A program made the position numbers and the translations under genes. From Streptomyces viridochromogenes DSM 40736 (lineage in GTDB: Bacteria; Actinomycetota; Actinomycetes; Streptomycetales; Streptomycetaceae), in assembly GCF_000158955.1 (NCBI RefSeq), contig NZ_GG657757.1, forward strand, positions 7,218,070 through 7,282,069: 64,000 bases of DNA, read 5' to 3'. Numbering within the stretch: the first letter of the stretch is position 1; every line of letters starts with the position of its first letter. Below, piece after piece: positions 57,133 through 64,000 of the stretch. The notes below the pieces were generated by a model. It searched no databases. It had not been told where the DNA came from and saw only the letters and a program-made list of their open reading frames with translations.

Positions 57133-60100
57133 ATGCCGCACCCGCACCCGTCTCCCACCGACCGGCCCGTCGTCAGCCGTCGCCGTCTGCTGGAGGGAGG
57201 AGCCGCAGTGCTCGGCGCGCTCGCCCTGTCAGCGTCGCCCGTCGCGGCGCACGCGGCCGGCCGGCGCCCGGCGGCGGACGGGCCTCCGGAGTGGAACGAC
57301 GGCCTGACCGTCCACCGGGTGGGCACCGAGCCGCCGCACACCACGCTCATGCCGTACGCCGACCTCCCGCAGGCACTGGCCGCCGACCGTACGCGCTCGC
57401 CGTACCGGATGAGCCTCGACGGCACGTGGAAGTTCGCCTACGCCGACCGGCCCGACGACCGGGACACGGACTTCTACCGCACCGACGTCGACGACTCCGG
57501 CTGGGACACCATCCCCGTGCCCTCGGCCTGGCAGCTGCACGGCTACGACTTCCCGATCTACGTCAACATCACCTATCCCTGGTGGGGCCCCAACGGCGGC
57601 GGCGAGGACGCGCAGCCGCCGGCCGCCCCGACCCGCTACAACCCCGTCGGCCAGTACCGCCGGACGTTCACCGTCCCCCGCGACTGGTCGGGCCGCCGCA
57701 CCTTCCTGCACTTCGAGGGCGTCAAGTCCGCCCACTACGTGTGGATCAACGGCGAGTTGGCCGGCTACCACGAGGACTCCTACACCTCCGCCGAGTACGA
57801 CATCACCCGCCACCTCAAGCCGGGCACCAACCAGATCGCCGTCGAAGTGTTCCGCTACTCCGACGCGGAGTGGCTGGAGGACCAGGACATGATCCGGCTG
57901 AGCGGCATCTTCCGCTCGGTCCACCTGTACTCCACGCCGGTCGTGCACCTGCGCGACTTCAGACTCGGCACCCCGCTCGGCGACGACTACACCTCCGCCG
58001 AGCTCGAGGTCACCGCGCACGTCCGCGACTACGGGGGAGAGGGCGCCGGCCGGTACACCGTCGAGACCCAGCTGTACGACGCGCGCGGCCACGCCGTCTG
58101 GGCGCGGCCCCTGAACGGGCCCGTCGACGTCCCCGACGGCGACGAGGCCACCGTCGAGACGACGAGAGCCGTCCCCGCACCGAAGCTCTGGTCGGCCGAG
58201 CACCCCTACCTCTACACCGCCGTACTGCGGCTGCGCGACCCGGCCGGCAAGGTGGTCGAGACCCTCTCGCACCGGGTCGGCCTGCGCGAGTTCGCGCTCA
58301 AGGACGGCCTGATGCGCATCAACGGCCGGCCGGTCTCCTTCCGCGGCACCAACCGGCACGAGATGCACCCCGCCACCGGCTCGGCGCTCACCCGCGAGCA
58401 GATGGTCGAGGACATCGAGATCATCAAGCGGCTCAACATCAACAGCGTCCGCACCTCGCACTACCCCAACAACCCGCTGTGGCTGGAACTCGCCGACGAG
58501 TACGGCCTGTACCTCGTGGGCGAGACCAACCTGGAGACCCACGGCATCCGCGACAGGTACCCCGGCAGCGGTCACGCCGAGTGGACCGAGGCGTGCGTGG
58601 CCCGCGCCCAGAACATGGTCCACCGGGACAAGAACCACGCCTCGGTGGTCATCTGGTCGCTCGGCAACGAGGCAGGCGGCGGCACCACCTTCAACGCCAT
58701 GCACGACTGGATCCGCTCCTACGACCCCACCCGTGTCATCCAGTACGAGGGCGACGACCGCCCGGGCATCAGCGACATCCGCTCCGAGATGTACGACAGC
58801 CCCCAGCGGGTCGAGCAGCGCGCCAAGGACACCGGCGACACCCGCCCGTACGTGATGATCGAGTACTCCCACGGGATGGGGAACTCCAACGGCAACTTCA
58901 AGAAGTACTGGGACATCGTCCGCCGGTACGACGTCCTCCAGGGCGGCTGGATCTGGGACTTCGTCGACCAGGCGCTGAGCTGGCCCACCCCGTCCCGCAA
59001 GCTGCTGACCGAGTCCGGACCGGGCGCCCTGCGCGGCGAGATCATCGCGCCGAGCGGCACCTTCGACCGCGCCAAGGGCGTCCTCGGCGGCACCGTCTTC
59101 CCCCGCGACACCCGCCTCGACCTCACCGGCTCGCTCACGCTGGAGGCCTGGGTCACCCCGGGCGTCACCGGTGGCCACCAGCCCCTCATCGCCAAGGGCG
59201 ACACCCAGTACGCGCTCAAACAGAACGACAGGACACTGGAGTTCTTCATCCACAGCGGGGGGCAGTGGGTCACCGCGAACTGGGCGCTGCCCGACGGCTG
59301 GACGGGCAAGGAGCACCACGTCGCCGGCGTCTTCGACGCGGACGCGGGCACGCTCACCCTGTACGTCGACGGCCAGGTGCGTGCCACCCGTACCACCACC
59401 CGGCGCCCCAGCGACACCACGGCGTCGTTGTCGCTCGCCACCGACGTCGACAACCCGACCCGGGAGTTCAGCGGCACCATCCGGCGGGCCCGCGTCTACG
59501 CCCGCGCGCTGAGCGCCGCGGAGCTGGCCTCGGACGGCCGGGGCCCGAAGGACGAGGGCGTGCGCTTCTGGTTCGACGCCGCCACCGCGGGCCACACCGA
59601 GAAGCGCCCGCGCGAGAAGACCTTCTACGCCTACGGCGGCGACTGGGGCGACAACCCCAACGACGGGGCCTTCTCCGGCGACGGCATCATCACCGCCGAC
59701 CGCGGCCACACGGGCAAGGCCGCCGAGGTCAAGCGGATCTACCAGGCGATCAACGCGACCCGGGCCTCGGGCGGCCCCGGCGCCGTCAGGCTGACCAACG
59801 AGTACCTCTTCACCAACCTCCGTGAGTTCGACGGCCGTTGGTCCCTCGTCGCCGACGGCGAGGTCGTCCAGCGCGGCCGGCTGACCCGGGAGCAGCTCGA
59901 CGTCGACCCGCTGACCGGCAAGGACGTCGAGGTGCCGGTGCGGCTGCCGGCGCGGCCCGCACCGGGCACCGAGTACTTCCTGGAGCTCTCCTTCACCACC
60001 AAGGAGCCCACCAAGTGGGCGAAGGCCGGATTCGAGGTGGCCAAGCAGCAACTCGCCCTCGACGCGGGCAGCCCCGCGGTCAAGGCGGTGCCGCTGCGCG

Positions 60101-61023
60101 GCGTGCCCGCACTGCGGTACACCGACCGCGACGACGAGGTCACCGTCAAGGGCAACGGCTTCTCGGTCACCGTCGACAAGAGCGAGGGAACCATCACGTC
60201 GTACGAGGCCGCGGGCGCGCGACTGATCACCTCCGGCCCGGTCCCGAACTTCTGGCGGGCACCCACCGACAACGACCGGGGCAACGGCCACCACACCCGC
60301 AACCAGGTGTGGAGGGACGCCGGAGCGCGGCGGAAGGTCGCGGACGTACAGGTGAGGCCCCTGGACGAGCGGGCCGTGGAGATCACCTTCACCGGCACCC
60401 TGCCCACCACCCCGGAGTCCACCTACAGCACCACGTACACGGTCTTCGGCAACGGCGAGATCAAGGTCGACAACACCCTGCACCCGGGCGCGTCGAACCT
60501 GCCGTACCTCCCCGAGGTCGGAAACCTGCTGTTCCTGCCGCGCCGGCTGGACCGGCTGCACTACTACGGCCGGGGCCCCGAGGAGAACATGTGGGACCGC
60601 AACAACGCCACCGACGTGGGCCTGTACTCCGGCATCGTCTCCGGGCAGTGGAGCTCCTACCTGCGCCCCCAGGAGAACGGCAACAAGACCGACGTCCGCT
60701 GGGCCGCGCTGACGGACGGCGGCGGGCGCGGACTGCTCGTCTCCGGTGAGCCGCTGCTGGAGGTCAACGCCTCGCACTTCACCCCCGAGGACCTGTCGGT
60801 CGGCGCCAGGCACGACTACCAGCTCACTCCCCGGGACGCGGTGGTCCTGCGGGTCAACCACCGCCAGATGGGCGTGGGCGGCGACAACAGCTGGGGCGCC
60901 CACACCCACGACGAGTTCAAGCTGCTCGCAGACCGCGACTACGCGTACACCTACCGCCTGCGTCCGCTCACCCGGGTGAGCGAGGCGATGGAGGCCTCGC
61001 GGCGGCCCACGGCCACCGAGTAG
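57133..61023 (+). CDS. TAT-exported GH2 beta-galactosidase with inserted LamG domain
   Basis: A 1296-residue LacZ-type glycoside hydrolase. The N-terminus SRRRLLEGGAAVLGALALSASPVAAHA is a twin-arginine signal, indicating folded export. The sugar-binding and immunoglobulin-like domains lead to the TIM barrel. E513 in SLGNEAGGG is the acid/base and E577 in MIEYSHGMGNSNG the nucleophile. Residues about 660-800 are an inserted LamG/concanavalin-type domain (LTLEAWVTPGV, HVAGVFDADAGTLTLYVDGQ, RVYARALSAAEL). The last third is the Bgal small-chain domain (WRAPTDNDRGN, YYGRGPEENMWDRN). It is longer than E. coli LacZ by about 270 residues. It probably degrades extracellular galactosides. The ATG at 57133 follows GAGGAAGG. 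Confidence 0.93.
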   Translation: MPHPHPSPTDRPVVSRRRLLEGGAAVLGALALSASPVAAHAAGRRPAADGPPEWNDGLTVHRVGTEPPHTTLMPYADLPQALAADRTRSPYRMSLDGTWKFAYADRPDDRDTDFYRTDVDDSGWDTIPVPSAWQLHGYDFPIYVNITYPWWGPNGGGEDAQPPAAPTRYNPVGQYRRTFTVPRDWSGRRTFLHFEGVKSAHYVWINGELAGYHEDSYTSAEYDITRHLKPGTNQIAVEVFRYSDAEWLEDQDMIRLSGIFRSVHLYSTPVVHLRDFRLGTPLGDDYTSAELEVTAHVRDYGGEGAGRYTVETQLYDARGHAVWARPLNGPVDVPDGDEATVETTRAVPAPKLWSAEHPYLYTAVLRLRDPAGKVVETLSHRVGLREFALKDGLMRINGRPVSFRGTNRHEMHPATGSALTREQMVEDIEIIKRLNINSVRTSHYPNNPLWLELADEYGLYLVGETNLETHGIRDRYPGSGHAEWTEACVARAQNMVHRDKNHASVVIWSLGNEAGGGTTFNAMHDWIRSYDPTRVIQYEGDDRPGISDIRSEMYDSPQRVEQRAKDTGDTRPYVMIEYSHGMGNSNGNFKKYWDIVRRYDVLQGGWIWDFVDQALSWPTPSRKLLTESGPGALRGEIIAPSGTFDRAKGVLGGTVFPRDTRLDLTGSLTLEAWVTPGVTGGHQPLIAKGDTQYALKQNDRTLEFFIHSGGQWVTANWALPDGWTGKEHHVAGVFDADAGTLTLYVDGQVRATRTTTRRPSDTTASLSLATDVDNPTREFSGTIRRARVYARALSAAELASDGRGPKDEGVRFWFDAATAGHTEKRPREKTFYAYGGDWGDNPNDGAFSGDGIITADRGHTGKAAEVKRIYQAINATRASGGPGAVRLTNEYLFTNLREFDGRWSLVADGEVVQRGRLTREQLDVDPLTGKDVEVPVRLPARPAPGTEYFLELSFTTKEPTKWAKAGFEVAKQQLALDAGSPAVKAVPLRGVPALRYTDRDDEVTVKGNGFSVTVDKSEGTITSYEAAGARLITSGPVPNFWRAPTDNDRGNGHHTRNQVWRDAGARRKVADVQVRPLDERAVEITFTGTLPTTPESTYSTTYTVFGNGEIKVDNTLHPGASNLPYLPEVGNLLFLPRRLDRLHYYGRGPEENMWDRNNATDVGLYSGIVSGQWSSYLRPQENGNKTDVRWAALTDGGGRGLLVSGEPLLEVNASHFTPEDLSVGARHDYQLTPRDAVVLRVNHRQMGVGGDNSWGAHTHDEFKLLADRDYAYTYRLRPLTRVSEAMEASRRPTATE

Positions 61024-61050
61024 CACCGACGGTGTGACAGCGGCGCCGTC

Positions 61051-61416
61051 TCAGTCGGCGGCGTCGCTGAGGCCCAGGCGCAGGTGCTCCACGTGGTACA
61101 CGGCCTGGTCGAGCAGCTCGGCGACATGGTGGTCGTGCAGCGCGTAGACCACCGAACGGCCCCGTCGCTCGCCCACCACCAGGCCCAGGTTGCGCAGCAG
61201 CCGCAGCTGGTGCGAGCAGGCCGACTGCTCCATGCCCACCTCGGCGGCCAACTCGGTGGCCGGCAAGGGGCCTTCGCGCAGCCGCGCCAGGATCAGCAGA
61301 CGGGAGGGCGTGGACAGGGCCTGGAGCGTGGTGGCGACCTTCGCGACGTTGTCCGCGTCCAGGCGTACGCGCTCGGCGGCGGCGTCCTGCGCGGGGATGA
61401 CGGCTCCATGACCCAT
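61051..61416 (-). CDS. ArsR/SmtB-family transcriptional regulator
   Basis: A 121-residue winged-helix repressor: ALSTPSRLLILARLREGPLPATELAAEVGMEQSACSHQLRLLRNLGLVVGERRGRSVVYALHDHHVAELLDQAVYHVEHLRLG. ACSHQL holds the recognition helix. DHHVAELLDQAVYHVEH offers the alpha-5 metal ligands (Asp/His and His/Glu) of Zn, Ni or Co sensors such as SmtB and NmtR. I choose ATG 61416 because TACGAT lies 6 bases before it, fitting a leaderless promoter; an upstream ATG at 61446 would place the promoter inside the gene. No metal transporter is adjacent. Confidence 0.87.
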   Translation of the reverse strand: MGHGAVIPAQDAAAERVRLDADNVAKVATTLQALSTPSRLLILARLREGPLPATELAAEVGMEQSACSHQLRLLRNLGLVVGERRGRSVVYALHDHHVAELLDQAVYHVEHLRLGLSDAAD

Positions 61417-61422
61417 GACGTC

Positions 61423-61462
61423 ATCGTACCGGGCGCACACGAACACATGAATGAATATTCAT
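61423..61462 (-). promoter_or_regulatory. ArsR promoter with ATGAATATTCAT operator
   Basis: The perfect 12-bp palindrome ATGAATATTCAT (61451-61462) fits the TGAA...TTCA style of SmtB/ArsR operators. It overlaps the expected -35 region of a promoter whose -10 is TACGAT (61423-61428, minus strand), 6 bases before the ATG. Confidence 0.6.
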
Positions 61463-61547
61463 CTGTCCCTGTGCGGCGGTGGGCGCCCGCACGTCGATGT
61501 CGGATTCTCGCCAGCCCCGGCGCCGCCCGATGCCCGATGCTGGACGC

Positions 61548-63030
61548 ATGCAGATGGGGATGCACACCGACACAGAACGCTGCGTACGCGCCGTCCGGTC
61601 CAAGGACGCCCGGTTCGACGGCTGGTTCTTCACGGCCGTCCTGACGACCGGCATCTACTGCCGTCCCAGCTGCCCGGTCGTGCCGCCCAAGCCGGAGAAC
61701 ATGGTCTTCCATCCGAGTGCGGCCTCCTGCCAGCAGGCCGGTTTCCGGGCCTGCAAGCGCTGCCGGCCCGACACCAGCCCAGGCTCCCCGGAGTGGAACC
61801 ACCGCGCCGACCTCGTGGCCCGCGCCATGCGGCTGATCGCCGACGGCGTCGTGGACCGCGAGGGCGTGCCCGGCCTCGCCGGCCGCCTCGGCTACAGCAC
61901 CCGGCAGGTCGAGCGCCAGCTGCTCGCCGAGCTCGGCGCGGGGCCGCTCGCGCTCGCCCGCGCCCAGCGCGCCCAGACGGCCCGGCTGCTCATCGAGACG
62001 ACGGCCCTGCCGATGGCACGGATCGCCTTCGCCGCCGGCTTCGCCTCCATCCGCACCTTCAACGACACGGTCCGCGAGGTCTTCGCCCTGCCCCCGAGCG
62101 AGCTGCGCGCCAGCGCCCCGAAGCGGCAGGGCGCGAGCACCCCCGGCGCGCTGTCGCTGCGGCTGCCGTTCCGCGCCCCGCTCAACCCCGACAACCTCTT
62201 CGGCCACCTCGCCGCGACGGCCGTACCCGGCGTGGAGGAGTGGCGGGACGGCTCCTACCGCCGCACGCTGCGCCTCCCGTACGGCCACGGCATCGTGGCC
62301 CTCACCCCCACCCCCGACCACATCGCCTGCCGCCTCACCCTCAGCGACCTGCGCGATCTGACCGTCGCCATCAGCCGCTGCCGCCGCCTGCTCGACCTGG
62401 ACGCCGACCCGGTCGCCATCGATGAGCAACTGCGCACCGACCCGGTCCTGGCGCCCCTGGTCGACAAGGCGCCCGGGCGGCGCGTCCCGCGCGCGGTGGA
62501 CGAGGCGGAGTTCGCCGTCCGGGCCGTGCTGGGCCAGCAGGTCTCCACCGCCGCCGCCCGCACCCACGCGGCCCGCCTGGTCACCGCGCACGGCGAACCG
62601 GTCGACGACCCCGAGGGCGGTCTCACCCACCTCTTCCCGGCGCCGGAGACCCTCGCGGAGGTGGACCCGGAGACCCTGGCGATGCCCCGCACCCGCCGCA
62701 CGACCTTCACCACCCTGGTCCGCCGGCTCGCCGACGGCGACCTCCGCCTGGGCGTGGAGAGCGACTGGGCCGCGGACCCGTGCCCAGCTCCTCGCCCTGC
62801 CCGGCTTCGGCCCCTGGACGGCCGACGTCATCGCCATGCGCGCCCTCGGCGACCCGGACGCCTTCCTCCCCACCGACCTCGGCATCCGCCGCGCCGCCCG
62901 GGACCTGGGCCTGCCCTCGACCCCGGCCGCGCTCACGGCCCGCGCGGCGGCCTGGCGCCCCTGGCGGGCCTATGCCGTCCAGTACCTCTGGGCGACCGAC
63001 AGCCACCCGATCAACTTCCTTCCGGTATAG
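61548..63030 (+). pseudogene. Ada-AlkA fusion: AraC-type alkylation sensor with 3-methyladenine glycosylase, frameshifted
   Basis: About 493 residues once one base is removed. The N-terminal zinc domain has the four Ada cysteines (IYCRPSC and ACKRC); one is the methyl acceptor from phosphotriesters. An AraC helix-turn-helix follows (GLAGRLGYSTRQVERQLLAELG...RIAFAAGFASIRTFNDTVREVF). The glycosylase half has FAVRAVLGQQVSTAAARTHAARLV and, after the shift, the HhH LPGFGPWTADVIAMRALGDPDAFLPTDLGIRRA with the catalytic Asp. The frame is lost in the CCC at 62777-62779; GAC-CGT-GCC-CAG restores it. Start ATG 61548 or 61560. It probably activates itself and ogt when alkylated. Confidence 0.85.
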
Positions 63031-63039
63031 GGACGTTCC

Positions 63040-63522
63040 ATGAAGCAACACACCGTGACCGACAGCCCGTACGGCCCGCTCACCCTCGTCGCCGACGACG
63101 GCGTCCTGTGCGGCCTCTATATGACGGACCAGCGCCACCGCCCACCCGAGGAGACCTTCGGCACCCGCGACGACACCCTGTTCGCCCGGGCGGAGGAGCA
63201 GCTGAAGGCCTACTTCGCGGGCGAGCTCAAGGAGTTCACCGTCGAGATGCGCCTGACGGGCACCCCGTTCCAGCGCGCCGTCTGGGACCAGCTGCGCCGC
63301 ATTCCGTACGGCGAGACCCGCACCTACGGCGAACTCGCCGACGCCCTGGGCACCCCCACGGCCTCACGCGCGGTCGGCCTCGCCAACGGCCGCAACCCCA
63401 TCGGCATCATCGTGCCGTGCCACCGCGTCGTCGGCGCCAACGGCAGCCTCACCGGCTACGGCGGCGGCCTGGACCGCAAGCGCCGGCTGCTGGCCTTCGA
63501 GAGCGGGGCCGTGCTGTTCTGA
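63040..63522 (+). CDS. ogt: Methylated-DNA-protein-cysteine methyltransferase
   Basis: A 160-residue O6-alkylguanine-DNA alkyltransferase. The acceptor motif is IIVPCHRVVGANGSLTGYGGGL, with the helix-turn-helix in RRIPYGETRTYGELADALGTPTASRAVGLANGRNP. It irreversibly transfers O6-alkyl groups to its Cys, restoring guanine. It starts 9 bases after the Ada-AlkA stop, so the two form an alkylation-repair operon. Its stop codon begins the left arm of a long inverted repeat. Confidence 0.95.
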   Translation: MKQHTVTDSPYGPLTLVADDGVLCGLYMTDQRHRPPEETFGTRDDTLFARAEEQLKAYFAGELKEFTVEMRLTGTPFQRAVWDQLRRIPYGETRTYGELADALGTPTASRAVGLANGRNPIGIIVPCHRVVGANGSLTGYGGGLDRKRRLLAFESGAVLF

Positions 63523-63569
63523 AGGGTGTTGCAAAATGCCCGCCACCGAGCCTTCTGCAACACCCTTCA
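63520..63569. terminator. Bidirectional terminator carrying both stop codons
   Basis: TGAAGGGTGTTGCA (63520-63533) and TGCAACACCCTTCA (63556-63569) are perfect 14-bp arms around a 22-base loop. The first three bases are the ogt stop codon, and the last three are the complement of the Sir2 gene stop codon. It serves both converging transcripts. Confidence 0.8.
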
Positions 63570-64000
63570 GCCGGTGTCGCCCAGGCGGCGCAACAGCTCG
63601 GGCAGGGCCGTTCCGATGGGTTCGCGGACGAGCTCGTCGGCGCGGTCGTCGTACGGCGTCGGCTCGGCGTTGACGATGACCAGCCGGGCGCCGTGGTCGG
63701 CGGCGACACCTGCGAGGCCGGCGGCGGGCTGGACCTTCAGGCTCGTGCCGACGGCGACGAACACCTGGCAGGCCTTGCTGATGGCGACCGCCTCGCCGAG
63801 CACGACGGGGTCGAGCCGCTCGCCGAACATCACCGTCGCCGACTTCAGGATCCCGCCGCACTCCAGGCACGGCGGGTCGTCCTCACCGGCCTCGACCCGG
63901 GCGAGCGCGTCCGTCATCGGGCCGCGGGCGTGGCAGCCCGTGCACACGAAACTCCGCGCCGTCCCGTGCAGTTCGAGGACCTTGCGGCCCGGCATCCCGG
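63567..64000 (-). CDS. Sir2-family NAD-dependent protein deacylase, C-terminal part
   Basis: The C-terminal 143 residues of a sirtuin; the start lies beyond the right edge. VLELHGTARSFVCTGCHARG and PPCLECGGILKSATVMFGERL hold the catalytic His and the four zinc cysteines. AISKACQVFVAVGTSLKVQPAAGL and LVIVNAEPTPYDDRADELVREPIGTALPELL are the NAD-binding motifs. It removes acyl groups from lysines, consuming NAD and releasing O-acetyl-ADP-ribose. The in-frame Met at 63995 is internal, not the start. Confidence 0.9.
   Translation of the reverse strand, partial: GMPGRKVLELHGTARSFVCTGCHARGPMTDALARVEAGEDDPPCLECGGILKSATVMFGERLDPVVLGEAVAISKACQVFVAVGTSLKVQPAAGLAGVAADHGARLVIVNAEPTPYDDRADELVREPIGTALPELLRRLGDTG

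Noticed and set aside
60966..60980. TCACCCGGGTGA palindrome near the end of the beta-galactosidase gene
   Set aside because: It lacks the 5-base spacer of the stress-block motif and lies in coding DNA (Thr-Arg-Val-Ser).

Overview
The window looks like a stretch of a Streptomyces chromosome. The DNA is very GC-rich with strongly GC-biased third codon positions. The gene families are typical of the genus: F420-dependent enzymes, a ClpC-type ATPase, TAT and Sec exported hydrolases, PP2C/PAS/GAF phosphatases, LuxR (MalT-like), PucR, HxlR and XRE regulators, and pcaL. There is also a rare TTA codon of the kind linked to bldA control. No rRNA, tRNA, CRISPR array, prophage or intact insertion sequence was seen. 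The only mobile-element trace is the decayed 3' end of an IS5-type transposase near 17.9-18.2 kb.

Layout. 0-4 kb: end of a SNF2 helicase overlapping a SWIM zinc-finger gene. 4-13.2 kb: mixed single genes (DHFR-like reductase, secreted S33-type peptidase, pcaL, metallo-beta-lactamase-fold hydrolase, exonuclease III, secreted SGNH hydrolase, an orphan gluA ATPase). 13.4-19.3 kb: secreted CocE/S15 hydrolase, membrane-anchored unknown, gamma-glutamyltransferase, IS remnant, and an HxlR regulator divergent from an F420/NADP-type reductase. 19.5-26.4 kb: folD, a ClpC-like ATPase, methionine aminopeptidase divergent from a small XRE regulator, and a large repeat-containing unknown protein. 26.6-35.5 kb: a pyrimidine/N-carbamoyl catabolic cluster with two N-carbamoyl-beta-alanine amidohydrolase paralogues, a class III aminotransferase, a PucR regulator, dihydropyrimidinase, an LLM F420 oxidoreductase and an NCS1 permease. 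36.4-42.1 kb: a minus-strand malate-type cluster (malic enzyme, AEC permease, FUSC protein, LysR). 42.3-48.1 kb: second gamma-glutamyltransferase (frameshifted), an IMPase-family phosphatase, a phytoene-dehydrogenase-like oxidoreductase overlapping a macro-domain gene, and a class II glutamine amidotransferase. 48.3-56.7 kb: a stress-type block with a LuxR giant regulator, a 65-aa protein, DUF2252, a K+ channel, SHOCT and DUF7144 membrane proteins and a PAS-GAF-PP2C phosphatase. 57-61 kb: a TAT-exported GH2 beta-galactosidase with an inserted LamG domain. 61-64 kb: an ArsR regulator, an Ada-AlkA fusion plus Ogt alkylation-repair operon, and the end of a Sir2 deacylase.

How the parts work together. 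The 26.6-35.5 kb cluster carries uptake (NCS1), ring opening (dihydropyrimidinase), N-carbamoyl hydrolysis and beta-alanine transamination, but no recognisable dihydropyrimidine dehydrogenase. An F420-type LLM flavoenzyme sits where that reductase would be expected. The malic-enzyme cluster pairs an MleS/SfcA-type enzyme with a permease family and a LysR regulator, as in bacterial malolactic loci. In the 51-54 kb stress block an inverted repeat TCACCC-N5-GGGTGA occurs three times (once with one mismatch) and may define a small regulon.

Quality caveat. Five conserved genes (SNF2, ggt2, the LuxR regulator, DUF7144, Ada-AlkA) are interrupted by six single-base indels, five of them extra bases, mostly in short C or G runs. 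This looks more like consensus error than real gene death, so I give full-length coordinates and mark the shift points. Some start codons, family names such as DUF6278 and DUF3558, and all regulatory sites are inferred by eye.
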